Notes: a model not told the origin generated them from the sequence alone. A DNA stretch of 12,386 nucleotides from Pseudomonadota bacterium (GCA_023430685.1 JAEYZH010000163.1:1-12386), one strand, 5' to 3'; counted from the first letter of the stretch, positions 1-6,896 are shown. Numbers and translations are program-made.

Positions 1-522
1 GCGCAGGGCGACGCCGGTACCGCGCGCGAGGCGGCGGAAGCCGCGTTGTTGCCCGCGTTGCAGGCGGCTGCGCCGATTGCGCATGCGCGCACGCGCCTGA
101 TCCACCTGCGCGCGCTGCGCGCGGCGGGCGAACGCGCGCGCGCGGCGGAGGAGGTGCGCAGCCTGCGGGAGTCGGCCGGCACCGACGAGTGGCTGGCGAT
201 GCAGGCCGATCTCGCGGAGGCCGAGCAGGCCTGGTCCGAAGGTCGTCGCGAGCCCGCGCTCGAACGGTTCGAACGCGCGTGGCAGTACGCGGGCCGCGCC
301 GGGACGGCGCGGGACCTCGTCGACGTCGCCGCGGCGTACGTCCCGGTGCTGATCGATGCGAGCCAGCTCGACACCGCGCGCGCGGTCGGCGGTCGCATCG
401 CGCGCTGGGTCGACGTCGACTGGCACGCGGCGGATGCGATGGCGAAGTTGTACCGCGCGATCGGCGAGCATGCTGCGGCGCACAAGGCAGAGCAGGCGAG
501 GGCGCGGCTCGCGCCGAACTGA
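1..522 (+). CDS. C-terminal part of a helical, TPR-like repeat protein (5' end outside window)
   Basis: The reading frame is open from base 1 to a TGA at 520-522, so the true start lies upstream and only the last 173 residues are visible. They are almost all helix-forming (Ala, Arg, Glu, Leu), with paired-helix segments such as EEVRSLRESAGTDEW, ADLAEAEQAWSEGRREPALERFERAW and ADAMAKLYRAIGEHAAAHKAEQARARL. That pattern fits tetratricopeptide-type repeats. No catalytic motif, signal peptide or membrane segment is in the visible part. In related bacteria such tails are common on winged-helix regulators and on Ser/Thr kinases with TPR domains; I cannot choose between these without the N-terminus. 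TTG codons at 46 and 49 could be read as starts but nothing supports them, and the same amino-acid composition continues upstream of them. A 196-nt gap separates it from the next gene. Confidence 0.7.
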   Translation, partial: AQGDAGTAREAAEAALLPALQAAAPIAHARTRLIHLRALRAAGERARAAEEVRSLRESAGTDEWLAMQADLAEAEQAWSEGRREPALERFERAWQYAGRAGTARDLVDVAAAYVPVLIDASQLDTARAVGGRIARWVDVDWHAADAMAKLYRAIGEHAAAHKAEQARARLAPN

Positions 523-718
523 CGCGTTCGAGCGGTCGGCGGGCCGCGCCGGCGGTGGCCGCTTCGCACCGTTGCGCCGTTCGACCATGCAATCCACATC
601 GAGTCCGCATCGATGGCGCATGCGTTCGTCGTGGCGGCGTGCCGACAATCGGGAACCGTCCAGCGGGGCTCGGGGCCTGGCGGTTGCATCCCACCTGTCG
701 ATCGAGGAACACCGGACC

Positions 719-2683
719 ATGACCTTTGCGAGTGCCCGCGGCCTGCTGCTGCCGTCCCTGCTTTCGTTCGCCTGCGCCGCGCATGCGCAGCACCTCACGC
801 CCGTCGATGCCGGAGGCGGCGCGCTGTCGCCGCCGGCCGTGCATGGCGACTACCTGTATGTCGGCACCGGCGCCACGTTGACCGTCTGGAGCTTTGCCGA
901 TCCCGCCGCCCCCGAGGTCGTCGACCGCAGCGCCCCCGCGGACGGTGTCGTGCGCGCGCTCGCGACGATCGGTGACCACCTGTACGCGGCCTGGAACAAT
1001 CCGTCGGGCGAGGGCGGCATCACGGTCTATTCGCTCGCCGATCCCGCCGATCCCGAACCGGTGGCCGAGATCGACGATTACGTCGGGTCCGAGTTCAAGC
1101 GGCCGAACGGCCTCGCGACCGCGGGCCAATATCTCTACGTCGGCGACGCGGAGAACGGGCTGGTCGTGCTCGACGCCGCCGATCCGGTGGCGCCGGTCGC
1201 GATCGGCACGGTGGCCGGCGTCGGCGAGTTCGACGCGATGGGCGTCCATGGCGCGCAGTTGCTGACGACCGGCAACAGCTGGATCGGCGGTCGCATCGTC
1301 AACGTCGTCGACATCGGCAACCCGGCCGCGCCGGTGGTGGCCGGCAGCACCTCGCTCGACGGCAACGTGCTGCTGCGCGCCGTGCTCGTCGATGGTTACG
1401 CGATCGGCGTCGGGCTCGAGCTGCAGGTGCACGACCTGCACGATCCCGCCAACATCAGCCAGGTGTTCGGCACCCCGATCGACATGGCCACGCATGCGAT
1501 CCTGCGCGGCGACATGCTCTATCTCGTCGGCGCGTCGGGCATTCAGGTCTGGGATTTCGCCAACCCGACGCAGCCTGCGCTGCTGCGCACGGTCGCGATG
1601 GACGCGTTCGCGCCCGACCAGGCCGCCGACACGCCGTTCGGCCCGCTCGTCCTCACGCATGCCGACCGCGGCCTGCTGCTCGACGTTGCCGATCCGCAGG
1701 AGCCGGAGCTCGCGGCGGGGTTCACGCTGCCGTTCGGCGTCAACGCGCATGCCGCCGCGTTCGACGCGGGTCACGTCTACCTCGCGCAGGAAGCCTATGG
1801 CCTCGGCGTGCTCGATTCGGCCTCGCTGCAGTCGATCGGTCGCTACGACGCAGACCTGCCGCCCTACCTGCAGGCGCGCGACATGGAGGACATCTCGCTC
1901 GACGGCGGCCGCGCCTACCTCGCTGCGTGGGGATACGGCGTGCTCGTCGTCGACGTCGCCGATCCGGCGGCGCCGGTCGAACTCGGGCGCTTCGAGTTCC
2001 CGTACGCCAGCGCGATCGAGGCGCATGGCGACCGCGTGTACGCCTCGAGCACGACCAATGGCGGCTACTTCCGGATCCTCGACGTGGCCGATCCGGCGCA
2101 GCCGCTCGAACTCGGCTCGCTCGCGACGAGCCAGACCTACGACCTCACGGTGCGCGGCAACACCGCATTCCTCGCCGACGGCGCCGACTTCGGCGACGGC
2201 GGGCTGCGCGTCGTCGACGTTTCGAATCCCGCGATGCCGGCCCTGCTCGGGCAGGACACCGGTTGCGCGTACGCGATGGGCATCGACGCGTCGGCGGACG
2301 GCAACACCGTGTACATCGCGTGCGCATCCAACGAAACGTTCGGAAGCGAGCTGCGCATCGTCGACGTGACGGACAAGGCGCAGCCGCTCGTGGTCGGCAG
2401 CCACGTGCTCGCCGGCAGCATGCAGTTGCCGGAGTACAACGTCGCCCATTCGGTCGTGGTGTCGGGCGCCACGGCCTACGTCGGCCACGAGTACGGCGTC
2501 GACGAGATCGACATCTCCGAACCCACCACGCCGGTCCACGTCGCGCGCCACCCGATCGGCTATCCGGTGCGCAAGGTCGCGCTCGCGCCCGACGGCCGCG
2601 TGTTCGCGTTCGCGGGGGAAGCGGGTACCTTCGTGTTCGAGGCTGCGCGTGGCGACGCGATCTTCGCCGACGGCTTCGACTGA
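719..2683 (+). CDS. secreted LVIVD-repeat beta-propeller protein, about 14 repeats, with C-terminal IFADGFD motif
   Basis: The protein has 654 residues. The ATG at 719 is chosen because a GAGGAA ribosome-binding site at 704-709 precedes it by 9 nt and a signal peptide starts there (residues 1-23, hydrophobic core about 8-20, ending Ala-His-Ala before Gln24). The rest is a run of about 14 repeats of roughly 40-50 residues. Each has a 'xxLYVG/AYLA' strand, then 'G(L/I)xVxDxADPxxP', then a strand. Repeats begin near residues 45, 86, 137, 179, 226, 265, 308, 351, 398, 438, 481, 530, 585 and 627; numbers 8 and 14 lack the DPxxP turn. This matches the LVIVD family of beta-propellers (established family). 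Fourteen units would make two seven-bladed propellers (inference). No enzyme motif is visible; such proteins are usually cell-surface or secreted binding proteins of unknown ligand. The last seven residues are IFADGFD, shared with the next secreted protein. Function unknown beyond export. Confidence 0.88.
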   Translation: MTFASARGLLLPSLLSFACAAHAQHLTPVDAGGGALSPPAVHGDYLYVGTGATLTVWSFADPAAPEVVDRSAPADGVVRALATIGDHLYAAWNNPSGEGGITVYSLADPADPEPVAEIDDYVGSEFKRPNGLATAGQYLYVGDAENGLVVLDAADPVAPVAIGTVAGVGEFDAMGVHGAQLLTTGNSWIGGRIVNVVDIGNPAAPVVAGSTSLDGNVLLRAVLVDGYAIGVGLELQVHDLHDPANISQVFGTPIDMATHAILRGDMLYLVGASGIQVWDFANPTQPALLRTVAMDAFAPDQAADTPFGPLVLTHADRGLLLDVADPQEPELAAGFTLPFGVNAHAAAFDAGHVYLAQEAYGLGVLDSASLQSIGRYDADLPPYLQARDMEDISLDGGRAYLAAWGYGVLVVDVADPAAPVELGRFEFPYASAIEAHGDRVYASSTTNGGYFRILDVADPAQPLELGSLATSQTYDLTVRGNTAFLADGADFGDGGLRVVDVSNPAMPALLGQDTGCAYAMGIDASADGNTVYIACASNETFGSELRIVDVTDKAQPLVVGSHVLAGSMQLPEYNVAHSVVVSGATAYVGHEYGVDEIDISEPTTPVHVARHPIGYPVRKVALAPDGRVFAFAGEAGTFVFEAARGDAIFADGFD

Positions 2684-2690
2684 GGCCCGC

Positions 2691-2722
2691 GCGGCGCGGT
2701 GCATCCGCATGCGCCGCGCCGC
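2691..2722 (+). terminator. strong GC stem-loop after the propeller gene (terminator-like)
   Basis: A 13-bp stem (GCGGCGCGGTGCA at 2691-2703 against TGCGCCGCGCCGC at 2710-2722, one T-G wobble) closes a 6-nt loop, TCCGCA. It begins 7 nt after the stop codon. No run of T follows, so it is not a classic intrinsic terminator. It may instead assist termination, protect the mRNA 3' end or attenuate readthrough into the next gene. Confidence 0.5.
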
Positions 2723-2795
2723 CATCATCCGGACGGACTGCAACGCACCCGTTCCGACGTACGTCCTTGCCTCATCCCGCCACGGAGCATCCGCC

Positions 2796-3509
2796 ATGCC
2801 GAAGAACCTATTCCAGCACGTGCCAGGGATCGCGATCGCGGTCGCGTTCGCCACCTGCCTGTTCGCGGGCCCGCTCGCCGCCCAGGAAACGGTGACCACG
2901 TTCGACGCAGGCGAAGAAGGCTGGAACGGCAATGCGTCGCTCGAAACCGAAGGCGGTCATCCGGGCGCCAACATGCGCTTCCTGCTCGAAACGTTCGGGA
3001 TCGAGTTGCGCAATGATTCGAATGCCGCCTTCATCGGCGACATGACCGGCAGCGGCACGGTGACGGTCGGCCTCGACGCGAAGGCGGATTCGATCACGTT
3101 CCTCGGCAACGAAGTCTCGCGCAATGTCGTGGTCGAGTTCCGCAGCCATGCACTCGGGCAGGACGGCTATCCCTGGTCGTCGGTGTGGGTCGTGCTCGGC
3201 ACCATCCAGGCCGATCCGGAATGGCATGCCTACAGCGTGAGCTTCGATCCCGCGTCGACCGAGATGCCAGCGGGCTGGGGCGGCTACGGCGCGGAAGACC
3301 CGGTCACGTTCGAGCCGATGTTGCCCGATGGCGTGACGTTCGCGGACGTGATGGCCAATGTCGACGAACTCGCGTTCACGACCTTCGAGCCCGGGATGTT
3401 CTACGGCTTCACGATCTTCGACGCGCGCATGGACAACCTGCGCATCATCCGCGGCACGGGCAGCGACGTGATCTTCGCCGACGGCTTCGACCCGCCACCG
3501 GTCCGCTGA
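2796..3509 (+). CDS. small secreted beta-rich protein (laminin-B/jelly-roll-like) with C-terminal IFADGFD motif
   Basis: The protein has 237 residues. The ATG at 2796 follows an ACGGAG ribosome-binding site (2782-2787) by 8 nt and opens a signal peptide: Lys3, hydrophobic stretch 9-25, likely cleavage after Ala29 of the PLAAQE segment. The mature part alternates beta strands and has a 'FDAGEEGWNGNASLETEGGHPGANM' to 'AFIGDMTGSGTVTVGLDAKAD' pattern. This resembles bacterial laminin-B (domain IV)-like or carbohydrate-binding jelly-roll domains, with aromatic residues at 43, 117, 121, 143 and 161. The resemblance is from memory of the pattern, not from a search, and the ligand is unknown. Residues 226-232 are IFADGFD, followed only by PPPVR. 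The gene lies 112 nt after the propeller gene, with a stem-loop between, so the two may be expressed separately. No catalytic motif is seen. Both proteins probably act outside the inner membrane. Confidence 0.8.
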   Translation: MPKNLFQHVPGIAIAVAFATCLFAGPLAAQETVTTFDAGEEGWNGNASLETEGGHPGANMRFLLETFGIELRNDSNAAFIGDMTGSGTVTVGLDAKADSITFLGNEVSRNVVVEFRSHALGQDGYPWSSVWVVLGTIQADPEWHAYSVSFDPASTEMPAGWGGYGAEDPVTFEPMLPDGVTFADVMANVDELAFTTFEPGMFYGFTIFDARMDNLRIIRGTGSDVIFADGFDPPPVR

Positions 3510-3530
3510 CGGATCGCCACGACGCGCCGG

Positions 3531-3600
3531 GCGCGCAGCCGGACGCGCGCAGCGCGGCCGGCAGCCGTTCGCGCGAAGACTGGGTGCGCGGCTGGCCGCG
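3531..3600. repeat. structured intergenic repeat related to the 86-bp element at 10563-10648
   Basis: Positions 3538-3562 match 10568-10592 at 23 of 25 bases. The copy folds in the same way: a small GCGC-GCA-GCGC hairpin at 3545-3555, then a longer stem pairing CGCGGCC (3553-3559) and AGCCG (3563-3567) with CGGCT plus GGCCGCG (3589-3600), broken by a 3-nt bulge. GCGCGC at 3531-3536 can also pair with 3545-3550. The 13-nt end sequence of the other copy is missing here. The element fills most of the gap between the secreted-protein gene and yceH and could act as a terminator for the former. Confidence 0.5.
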
Positions 3601-3619
3601 ACCCGCGGCAGCGCGCAGG

Positions 3620-3647
3620 TACACTGGTCGTCCTTTCCGCTGAGGGA
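3620..3647 (+). promoter_or_regulatory. candidate -10 box and ribosome-binding site of yceH
   Basis: TACACT at 3620-3625 is a sigma70-like -10 hexamer standing out in very GC-rich DNA. No good -35 lies 16-18 nt upstream. Transcription would begin near 3632. GAGGGA at 3642-3647 ends 8 nt before the GTG at 3656 and decides that start. Confidence 0.4.
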
Positions 3648-3655
3648 TAGCCGGC

Positions 3656-4351
3656 GTGCCGTCCGAAACCGATGTGTCACCTGTCGCCGCATGGACTCCC
3701 CTCGACCCGATCGAGGCGCGCATCCTCGGCTGTCTCGTCGAGAAGGCCGCCATCACGCCGGAAGCCTATCCGCTGACCGAGAACGCGATCGTCGCCGCGT
3801 GCAACCAGAAGACCAGCCGCGAGCCCGTGATGCAGCTCGAACCCGGCGCCGTCGCCCACGCGTTGCGTGCGATGGAGGTGAGGGGACTGGTGCGCGTCGC
3901 GCCGGTTTCGCAACGCGCGCTACGCTACGAGCATCGCTTCGACGCGGCCTACGGCACCACCGCCCGCCAGCGCGCGGTGCTCTGCGTGATGCTGCTGCGC
4001 GGTCCGCAGACGATCGCCGAACTGCTCACGCGCACCGAACGCATCGGTGCGTTCCCGGGCCAGGACGACGTCCGCGACACGCTCGATCGACTGGTCGCGC
4101 GCGAACCGCCGCTGGTCGCGTGCATCGGTCGCGCCGCGGGCCAGCGCGAGGACCGCTACATGCACCTGCTGTGCGGCGACGTCGATGTGGAAGCATTCGC
4201 GGCAGCAGCCGCCGAGTCCGCGCGCAGCGACTCGCCCGCGCGCGTCGACCTGCACGAGCGCATCGATGGACTCGAGGCCGACCTGCGCGAATTGCGCGCG
4301 CAGCTGGCCGAGCTGCGGCGCCAGGTCGACGATTCCGCGGGCCCGGGCTGA
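3656..4351 (+). CDS. yceH: YceH family protein (DUF480), winged-helix, function unknown
   Basis: The protein has 231 residues, close to the usual YceH length. The family signature is clear: 'LDPIEARILGCLVEKAAITPEAYPLTENA' (16-44) followed by 'IVAACNQKTSREPVMQLE' (45-62), then a second helical/winged domain with 'RQRAVLCVMLLRGPQTIAELLTRTERI' (105-130). Structures of the family show tandem winged-helix folds; the cellular role is not established. Residues 199-224 form a short Leu/Glu/Arg coiled coil, which suggests self-association or a partner. The start is GTG at 3656, chosen because GAGGGA precedes it by 8 nt. There is no signal peptide, so it is cytoplasmic. It is the last rightward gene, converging on hslO with a 46-nt gap. 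The upstream repeat and its own -10 box suggest transcription separate from the secreted-protein genes. Confidence 0.93.
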   Translation: MPSETDVSPVAAWTPLDPIEARILGCLVEKAAITPEAYPLTENAIVAACNQKTSREPVMQLEPGAVAHALRAMEVRGLVRVAPVSQRALRYEHRFDAAYGTTARQRAVLCVMLLRGPQTIAELLTRTERIGAFPGQDDVRDTLDRLVAREPPLVACIGRAAGQREDRYMHLLCGDVDVEAFAAAAAESARSDSPARVDLHERIDGLEADLRELRAQLAELRRQVDDSAGPG

Positions 4352-4354
4352 GGC

Positions 4355-4398
4355 GGGTTGCAGGCGGACGCCGCGTCGCGGGGCTGCGCGCGCAACCT
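4355..4398. terminator. inverted repeat between convergent yceH and hslO
   Basis: GGGTTGC (4355-4361) pairs with GCAACCT (4392-4398, one G-T wobble), enclosing a smaller GCGG-ACG-CCGC hairpin (4364-4374). It sits exactly in the gap between the two stop codons and touches the hslO stop. It could act as a bidirectional terminator, but no T-run flanks it on either side. Confidence 0.3.
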
Positions 4399-5300
4399 CA
4401 GTGGCGCGTCGAGCCGTCGGCTTCGGGCGGATGGTTGGCGAACACCTCGGCGATGTCGGCCTCGTCGAACACGTAGCGGCGGTTGCAGAACTCGCAGGTG
4501 ACGTCGACCGAGCCTTGTTCGGCGAGCACGGAATCACTTTCCGCGCGGCCGAGCGAGCGCAGCATGTCGGCGACGCGCGCGCGCGAGCAGGTGCATTCGA
4601 ACGCGAGCCGCTGCGCCGGGTGCAGGCGCACGCCCTCCTCGTGGAACAGGCGCAGCAGGACCTGCTCGGGTGGCAGGCCGAGCAGCTCGGCATCATCGAG
4701 CGTCGCGAGCAGATGGCCCACGCGGTTCCAGCCGTCGGGGTCCTGGCTCGAGGTGCCGCCCGCGCCGGCGATCTGCTGCAGCAGGATGCCGCCGCAGCGG
4801 TTGGCCGCGCTCGCGAGCAGGATCCGCGTCGGCAGCTGTTCGGAGCGCTCGAAGTAGCCTTCGAACGCCTGCGCGAGCGTCGTGCCCTGCACGGGCACCA
4901 GGCCCTGGTAGCGCGAGTCGGTGGTGGTGTTCTCGATCGTGATCGCGAGGCGCGCGGCCGGATCGAGCTGCACCGCGGCCTGCGGCGGCGTACCGTCCCA
5001 GCGCACGATCCCGCGCACGTGGCCGTCATGCGTGCAGTCGGCGAACAGCAGGCGCAGCGCGCCGCTGTCGCGCAGGTGGATCGAGAGGCGACCCTCGAAC
5101 TTGATCGTGCTCGTGAACAGCGCGCTCGCCGCGACGGTTTCGCCGAGCAGCGCCGCGAGCGGGGCGGCGTACGCGCCGTGCTCGAGGATGCGCTGCCATC
5201 CGTGTTCGAGGCGCACGAGCGCGCCGCGCACGCCGGCGCGTTCGAGCTGGAAGCGGTGCAGGAAGTCGTTGGAGGCGGGGAGGTCGGCAGACATGGGCAT
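4398..5300 (-). CDS. hslO: Hsp33 redox-regulated chaperone
   Basis: The protein has 300 residues, near the usual 290-300. The N-terminal substrate-binding domain includes 'DFLHRFQLERAGVRGALVRL' (12-31), 'LFTSTIKFEGRLSIHL' (61-76) and 'YQGLVPVQG' (131-139). The C-terminal redox switch has the four zinc-binding cysteines in the family spacing: C236-x-C238 and C269-x-x-C272. In known Hsp33, reduced thiolates bind zinc and keep the protein inactive. Oxidation releases zinc and exposes the cytoplasmic holdase surface. The start is either ATG 5300 (MPMSADLP) or ATG 5294 (MSADLP), and neither has a good Shine-Dalgarno sequence. I give the longer form. The stop codon of the serine hydrolase gene lies only 26 nt upstream on the same strand, so the two may share a transcript. 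No separate promoter is visible in that gap. Confidence 0.95.
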   Translation of the reverse strand: MPMSADLPASNDFLHRFQLERAGVRGALVRLEHGWQRILEHGAYAAPLAALLGETVAASALFTSTIKFEGRLSIHLRDSGALRLLFADCTHDGHVRGIVRWDGTPPQAAVQLDPAARLAITIENTTTDSRYQGLVPVQGTTLAQAFEGYFERSEQLPTRILLASAANRCGGILLQQIAGAGGTSSQDPDGWNRVGHLLATLDDAELLGLPPEQVLLRLFHEEGVRLHPAQRLAFECTCSRARVADMLRSLGRAESDSVLAEQGSVDVTCEFCNRRYVFDEADIAEVFANHPPEADGSTRH

Positions 5301-5326
5301 CGCCCATTGTCGCAGGCCCGCGCGCC

Positions 5327-6745
5327 TCAGCGCGACTCCGCCACGAGTTCGAGGATCCGGTTGGTGACCGACTGCACCTGGTAGGCGTCGATGCCGCCGC
5401 CGTCGCTGTTCGACATCGCGACGACCACCCATGGATCGCCGCCGCGGTCCTCGAGCATCCATGCATGCGTGAGCACGTGCAAGCCCGCGGCCGACGCGAG
5501 GCTGCCGCCCTTGTACCAGGCGCGGTCCCAGGCGCCGCGCACGCCGGGCTGCGCGACCGATGCGCCGAGCGCGCGGTCGGCGAGCGCGATCGCATCGGAG
5601 CCTTGCGGCAGCCGGCGCAATGCCGCGAACGCGGCACAGACATCGAGCGGACTCGCGCGCCAGCTGCCCCGCGTGAGCAGGCTCGCATGGAAGTACGGAC
5701 CGGTGACGAGCGGGCCGAGCGGTTCGATCGACTGCGCGAGGAACTGCTGCTGCCAGGCCTCGGTGCCCTCGACGTAGGCGACCGACACGTCGAGCGGGAA
5801 CGAGTGGAACAGGTGGAACTGCTCGCTGATCCCGAGCAGCGGTCGCAACACCGTCGGATCCGCGGCGGTCGCATCGATGAACAGGCCGATGCGTTCGCGG
5901 CCGACCTCCTCGTGCAGCAGGTCGGTCGCGGTGTTGTCGCTGATGCCGATCATGAGCCTCGCGAGTTCGTCGAGCGTGAACGGCGTGCCGATCGGTTCGA
6001 CGTTGATCGCGCCACCCGGTGCGAGTTCGGACGCGGCCAGCGGGATCACGTCGTCGACCGCGAGCAGGCCTTGCGCGACCGCGCGCGCGACGCCGCCGAG
6101 CACCCAGGTCTTGAAGATCGATGCGGTCGCGCGCAGCTCGCCTTCGGCGTCGCCGGCGACCACGCCGCACTCGCCGTCGGGCGTGATCCTGCCGACCAGC
6201 AGCGCGGGATCGCCGGACAGCGCATGGAAGCGCGCGACCGCCTGCGCGAGGTCGAGCGTCTGGTCGGCCGGGTACTGCAACTGGCCGTTGAAGTTCGAGA
6301 CCCCGAACTGGACGATGCCCTGCGGGTCCGCATGGCGCACGCGCAGGTTGAGGTAGCCGTACGGGGGACCGCTGCCTTCGTCGTCGATGACCACGACCGC
6401 CTGCACCGGCGTCATCGTCACGACGTCGAGCACCACCGCGTCCGGGAACTGCGAGCGCAGCGAGGCGAAGAAGGCCTGCGTCTCGGCGACCGGCAGCGAC
6501 CATGTCGCGTCGAAATGCGCGGTGACCTCGGCTGGCGTGGTCGTCTCGCCGGTCGCAAGCTCAGCGAGGATCCACTCGAGCTGTTCCGCCGCCGCTCCGT
6601 CGCCGAGGTCATGGCGTCCGTCGACGAGCGGGAACAGCGGCTCGATCGCGGGAATCTCGAAGCCGGTCGCGTAGAGGCGGTCGGCCTGGGCCGGCATCGC
6701 GAGCGCGAGACCGGCGAACAGCGCGGCGAAGCGTGCGGCCTGCAT
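5327..6745 (-). CDS. exported serine hydrolase: NTF2-like N-domain plus class A beta-lactamase-like domain (ORF12-type)
   Basis: The protein has 472 residues. ATG at 6745 is preferred over the in-frame GTG at 6754 because GAGGG at 6754-6758 lies 8 nt before the ATG. Residues 1-21 are a signal peptide ending Ala-Gln-Ala, so the mature protein is periplasmic or secreted and begins DRLYATGFE, a variant of the tag of the two secreted proteins. Residues about 52-155 look like the steroid-isomerase/NTF2-like N-domain found in ORF12 of the clavulanic-acid cluster (recognised by pattern only). The catalytic domain has SIFK (209-212, SxxK nucleophile motif), SDN (269-271) and KGGS (412-415, KTG equivalent). 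The general-base ExxLN Omega-loop of true class A beta-lactamases is not evident, so penicillin hydrolysis is doubtful. An esterase or peptidoglycan-related role is possible. hslO follows 26 nt downstream. No convincing promoter is seen upstream. Confidence 0.82.
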   Translation of the reverse strand: MQAARFAALFAGLALAMPAQADRLYATGFEIPAIEPLFPLVDGRHDLGDGAAAEQLEWILAELATGETTTPAEVTAHFDATWSLPVAETQAFFASLRSQFPDAVVLDVVTMTPVQAVVVIDDEGSGPPYGYLNLRVRHADPQGIVQFGVSNFNGQLQYPADQTLDLAQAVARFHALSGDPALLVGRITPDGECGVVAGDAEGELRATASIFKTWVLGGVARAVAQGLLAVDDVIPLAASELAPGGAINVEPIGTPFTLDELARLMIGISDNTATDLLHEEVGRERIGLFIDATAADPTVLRPLLGISEQFHLFHSFPLDVSVAYVEGTEAWQQQFLAQSIEPLGPLVTGPYFHASLLTRGSWRASPLDVCAAFAALRRLPQGSDAIALADRALGASVAQPGVRGAWDRAWYKGGSLASAAGLHVLTHAWMLEDRGGDPWVVVAMSNSDGGGIDAYQVQSVTNRILELVAESR

Positions 6746-6856
6746 GGGGGTCACCCTCGAGCGCCGCGCGCGTCGCGGCCCGCCGATGCATGCGTCATCT
6801 CGCGCCGGAACGGCTCACTGCGGGGTGGCATCGGGCGTGAAACCCCTCGCGCAACG

Positions 6857-6896
6857 CCCGCGCGCCAGCGGGTCTCGTGGGAGGGACTGCGGTCCC
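6857..6896. repeat. REP-like hairpin pair between mfd and the serine hydrolase gene
   Basis: Two stem-loops stand next to each other: CCCGC/GCGGG (6857-6861 with 6868-6872) and GGGAC/GTCCC (6883-6887 with 6892-6896, loop TGCG). The second is preceded by GTGGGA (6877-6882). GTGGGAGGGACT followed by its complement is, to my knowledge, typical of intergenic REP-like repeats in Lysobacter and relatives. It lies downstream of mfd and upstream of the hydrolase gene, both leftward, and may also shape the mfd mRNA end. The remaining DNA of this 223-nt gap shows only a small palindrome, GTCGCGCGAC, at 6947-6956. Confidence 0.5.

Noticed and set aside
645..650. GACAAT as a -10 box for the propeller gene
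   Set aside because: Matches only partly, has no -35 at a suitable distance, and is not better than other hexamers in the 196-nt gap.
356..718. N-terminal extension of the propeller protein with an upstream start
   Set aside because: The extension is Arg/Ser-rich, overlaps the preceding gene, and would hide the signal peptide; ATG 719 has a good ribosome-binding site and an immediate signal peptide.
2808..3692. A 294-codon leftward frame opposite the second secreted protein and the start of yceH
   Set aside because: It has no recognisable motif, skewed Arg/Ala composition, and lies against two supported genes with ribosome-binding sites.
4047..5384. A 445-codon rightward frame across the yceH end and opposite hslO
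   Set aside because: It is a shadow of yceH and hslO; its apparent regularity (for example repeated Arg-Glu-Gln) mirrors the hslO codons.
4398..6503. One long leftward frame that seems to fuse a 400-residue Arg-rich protein to Hsp33
   Set aside because: The upstream part overlaps the serine hydrolase gene in another frame and shows no family motif; Hsp33 starts at 5300 or 5294.
5327..6745. Calling the serine hydrolase an antibiotic-resistance beta-lactamase
   Set aside because: SxxK, SDN and KGG are shared by esterases and ORF12-like proteins; the ExxLN motif is not evident and the length of 472 residues exceeds class A enzymes.
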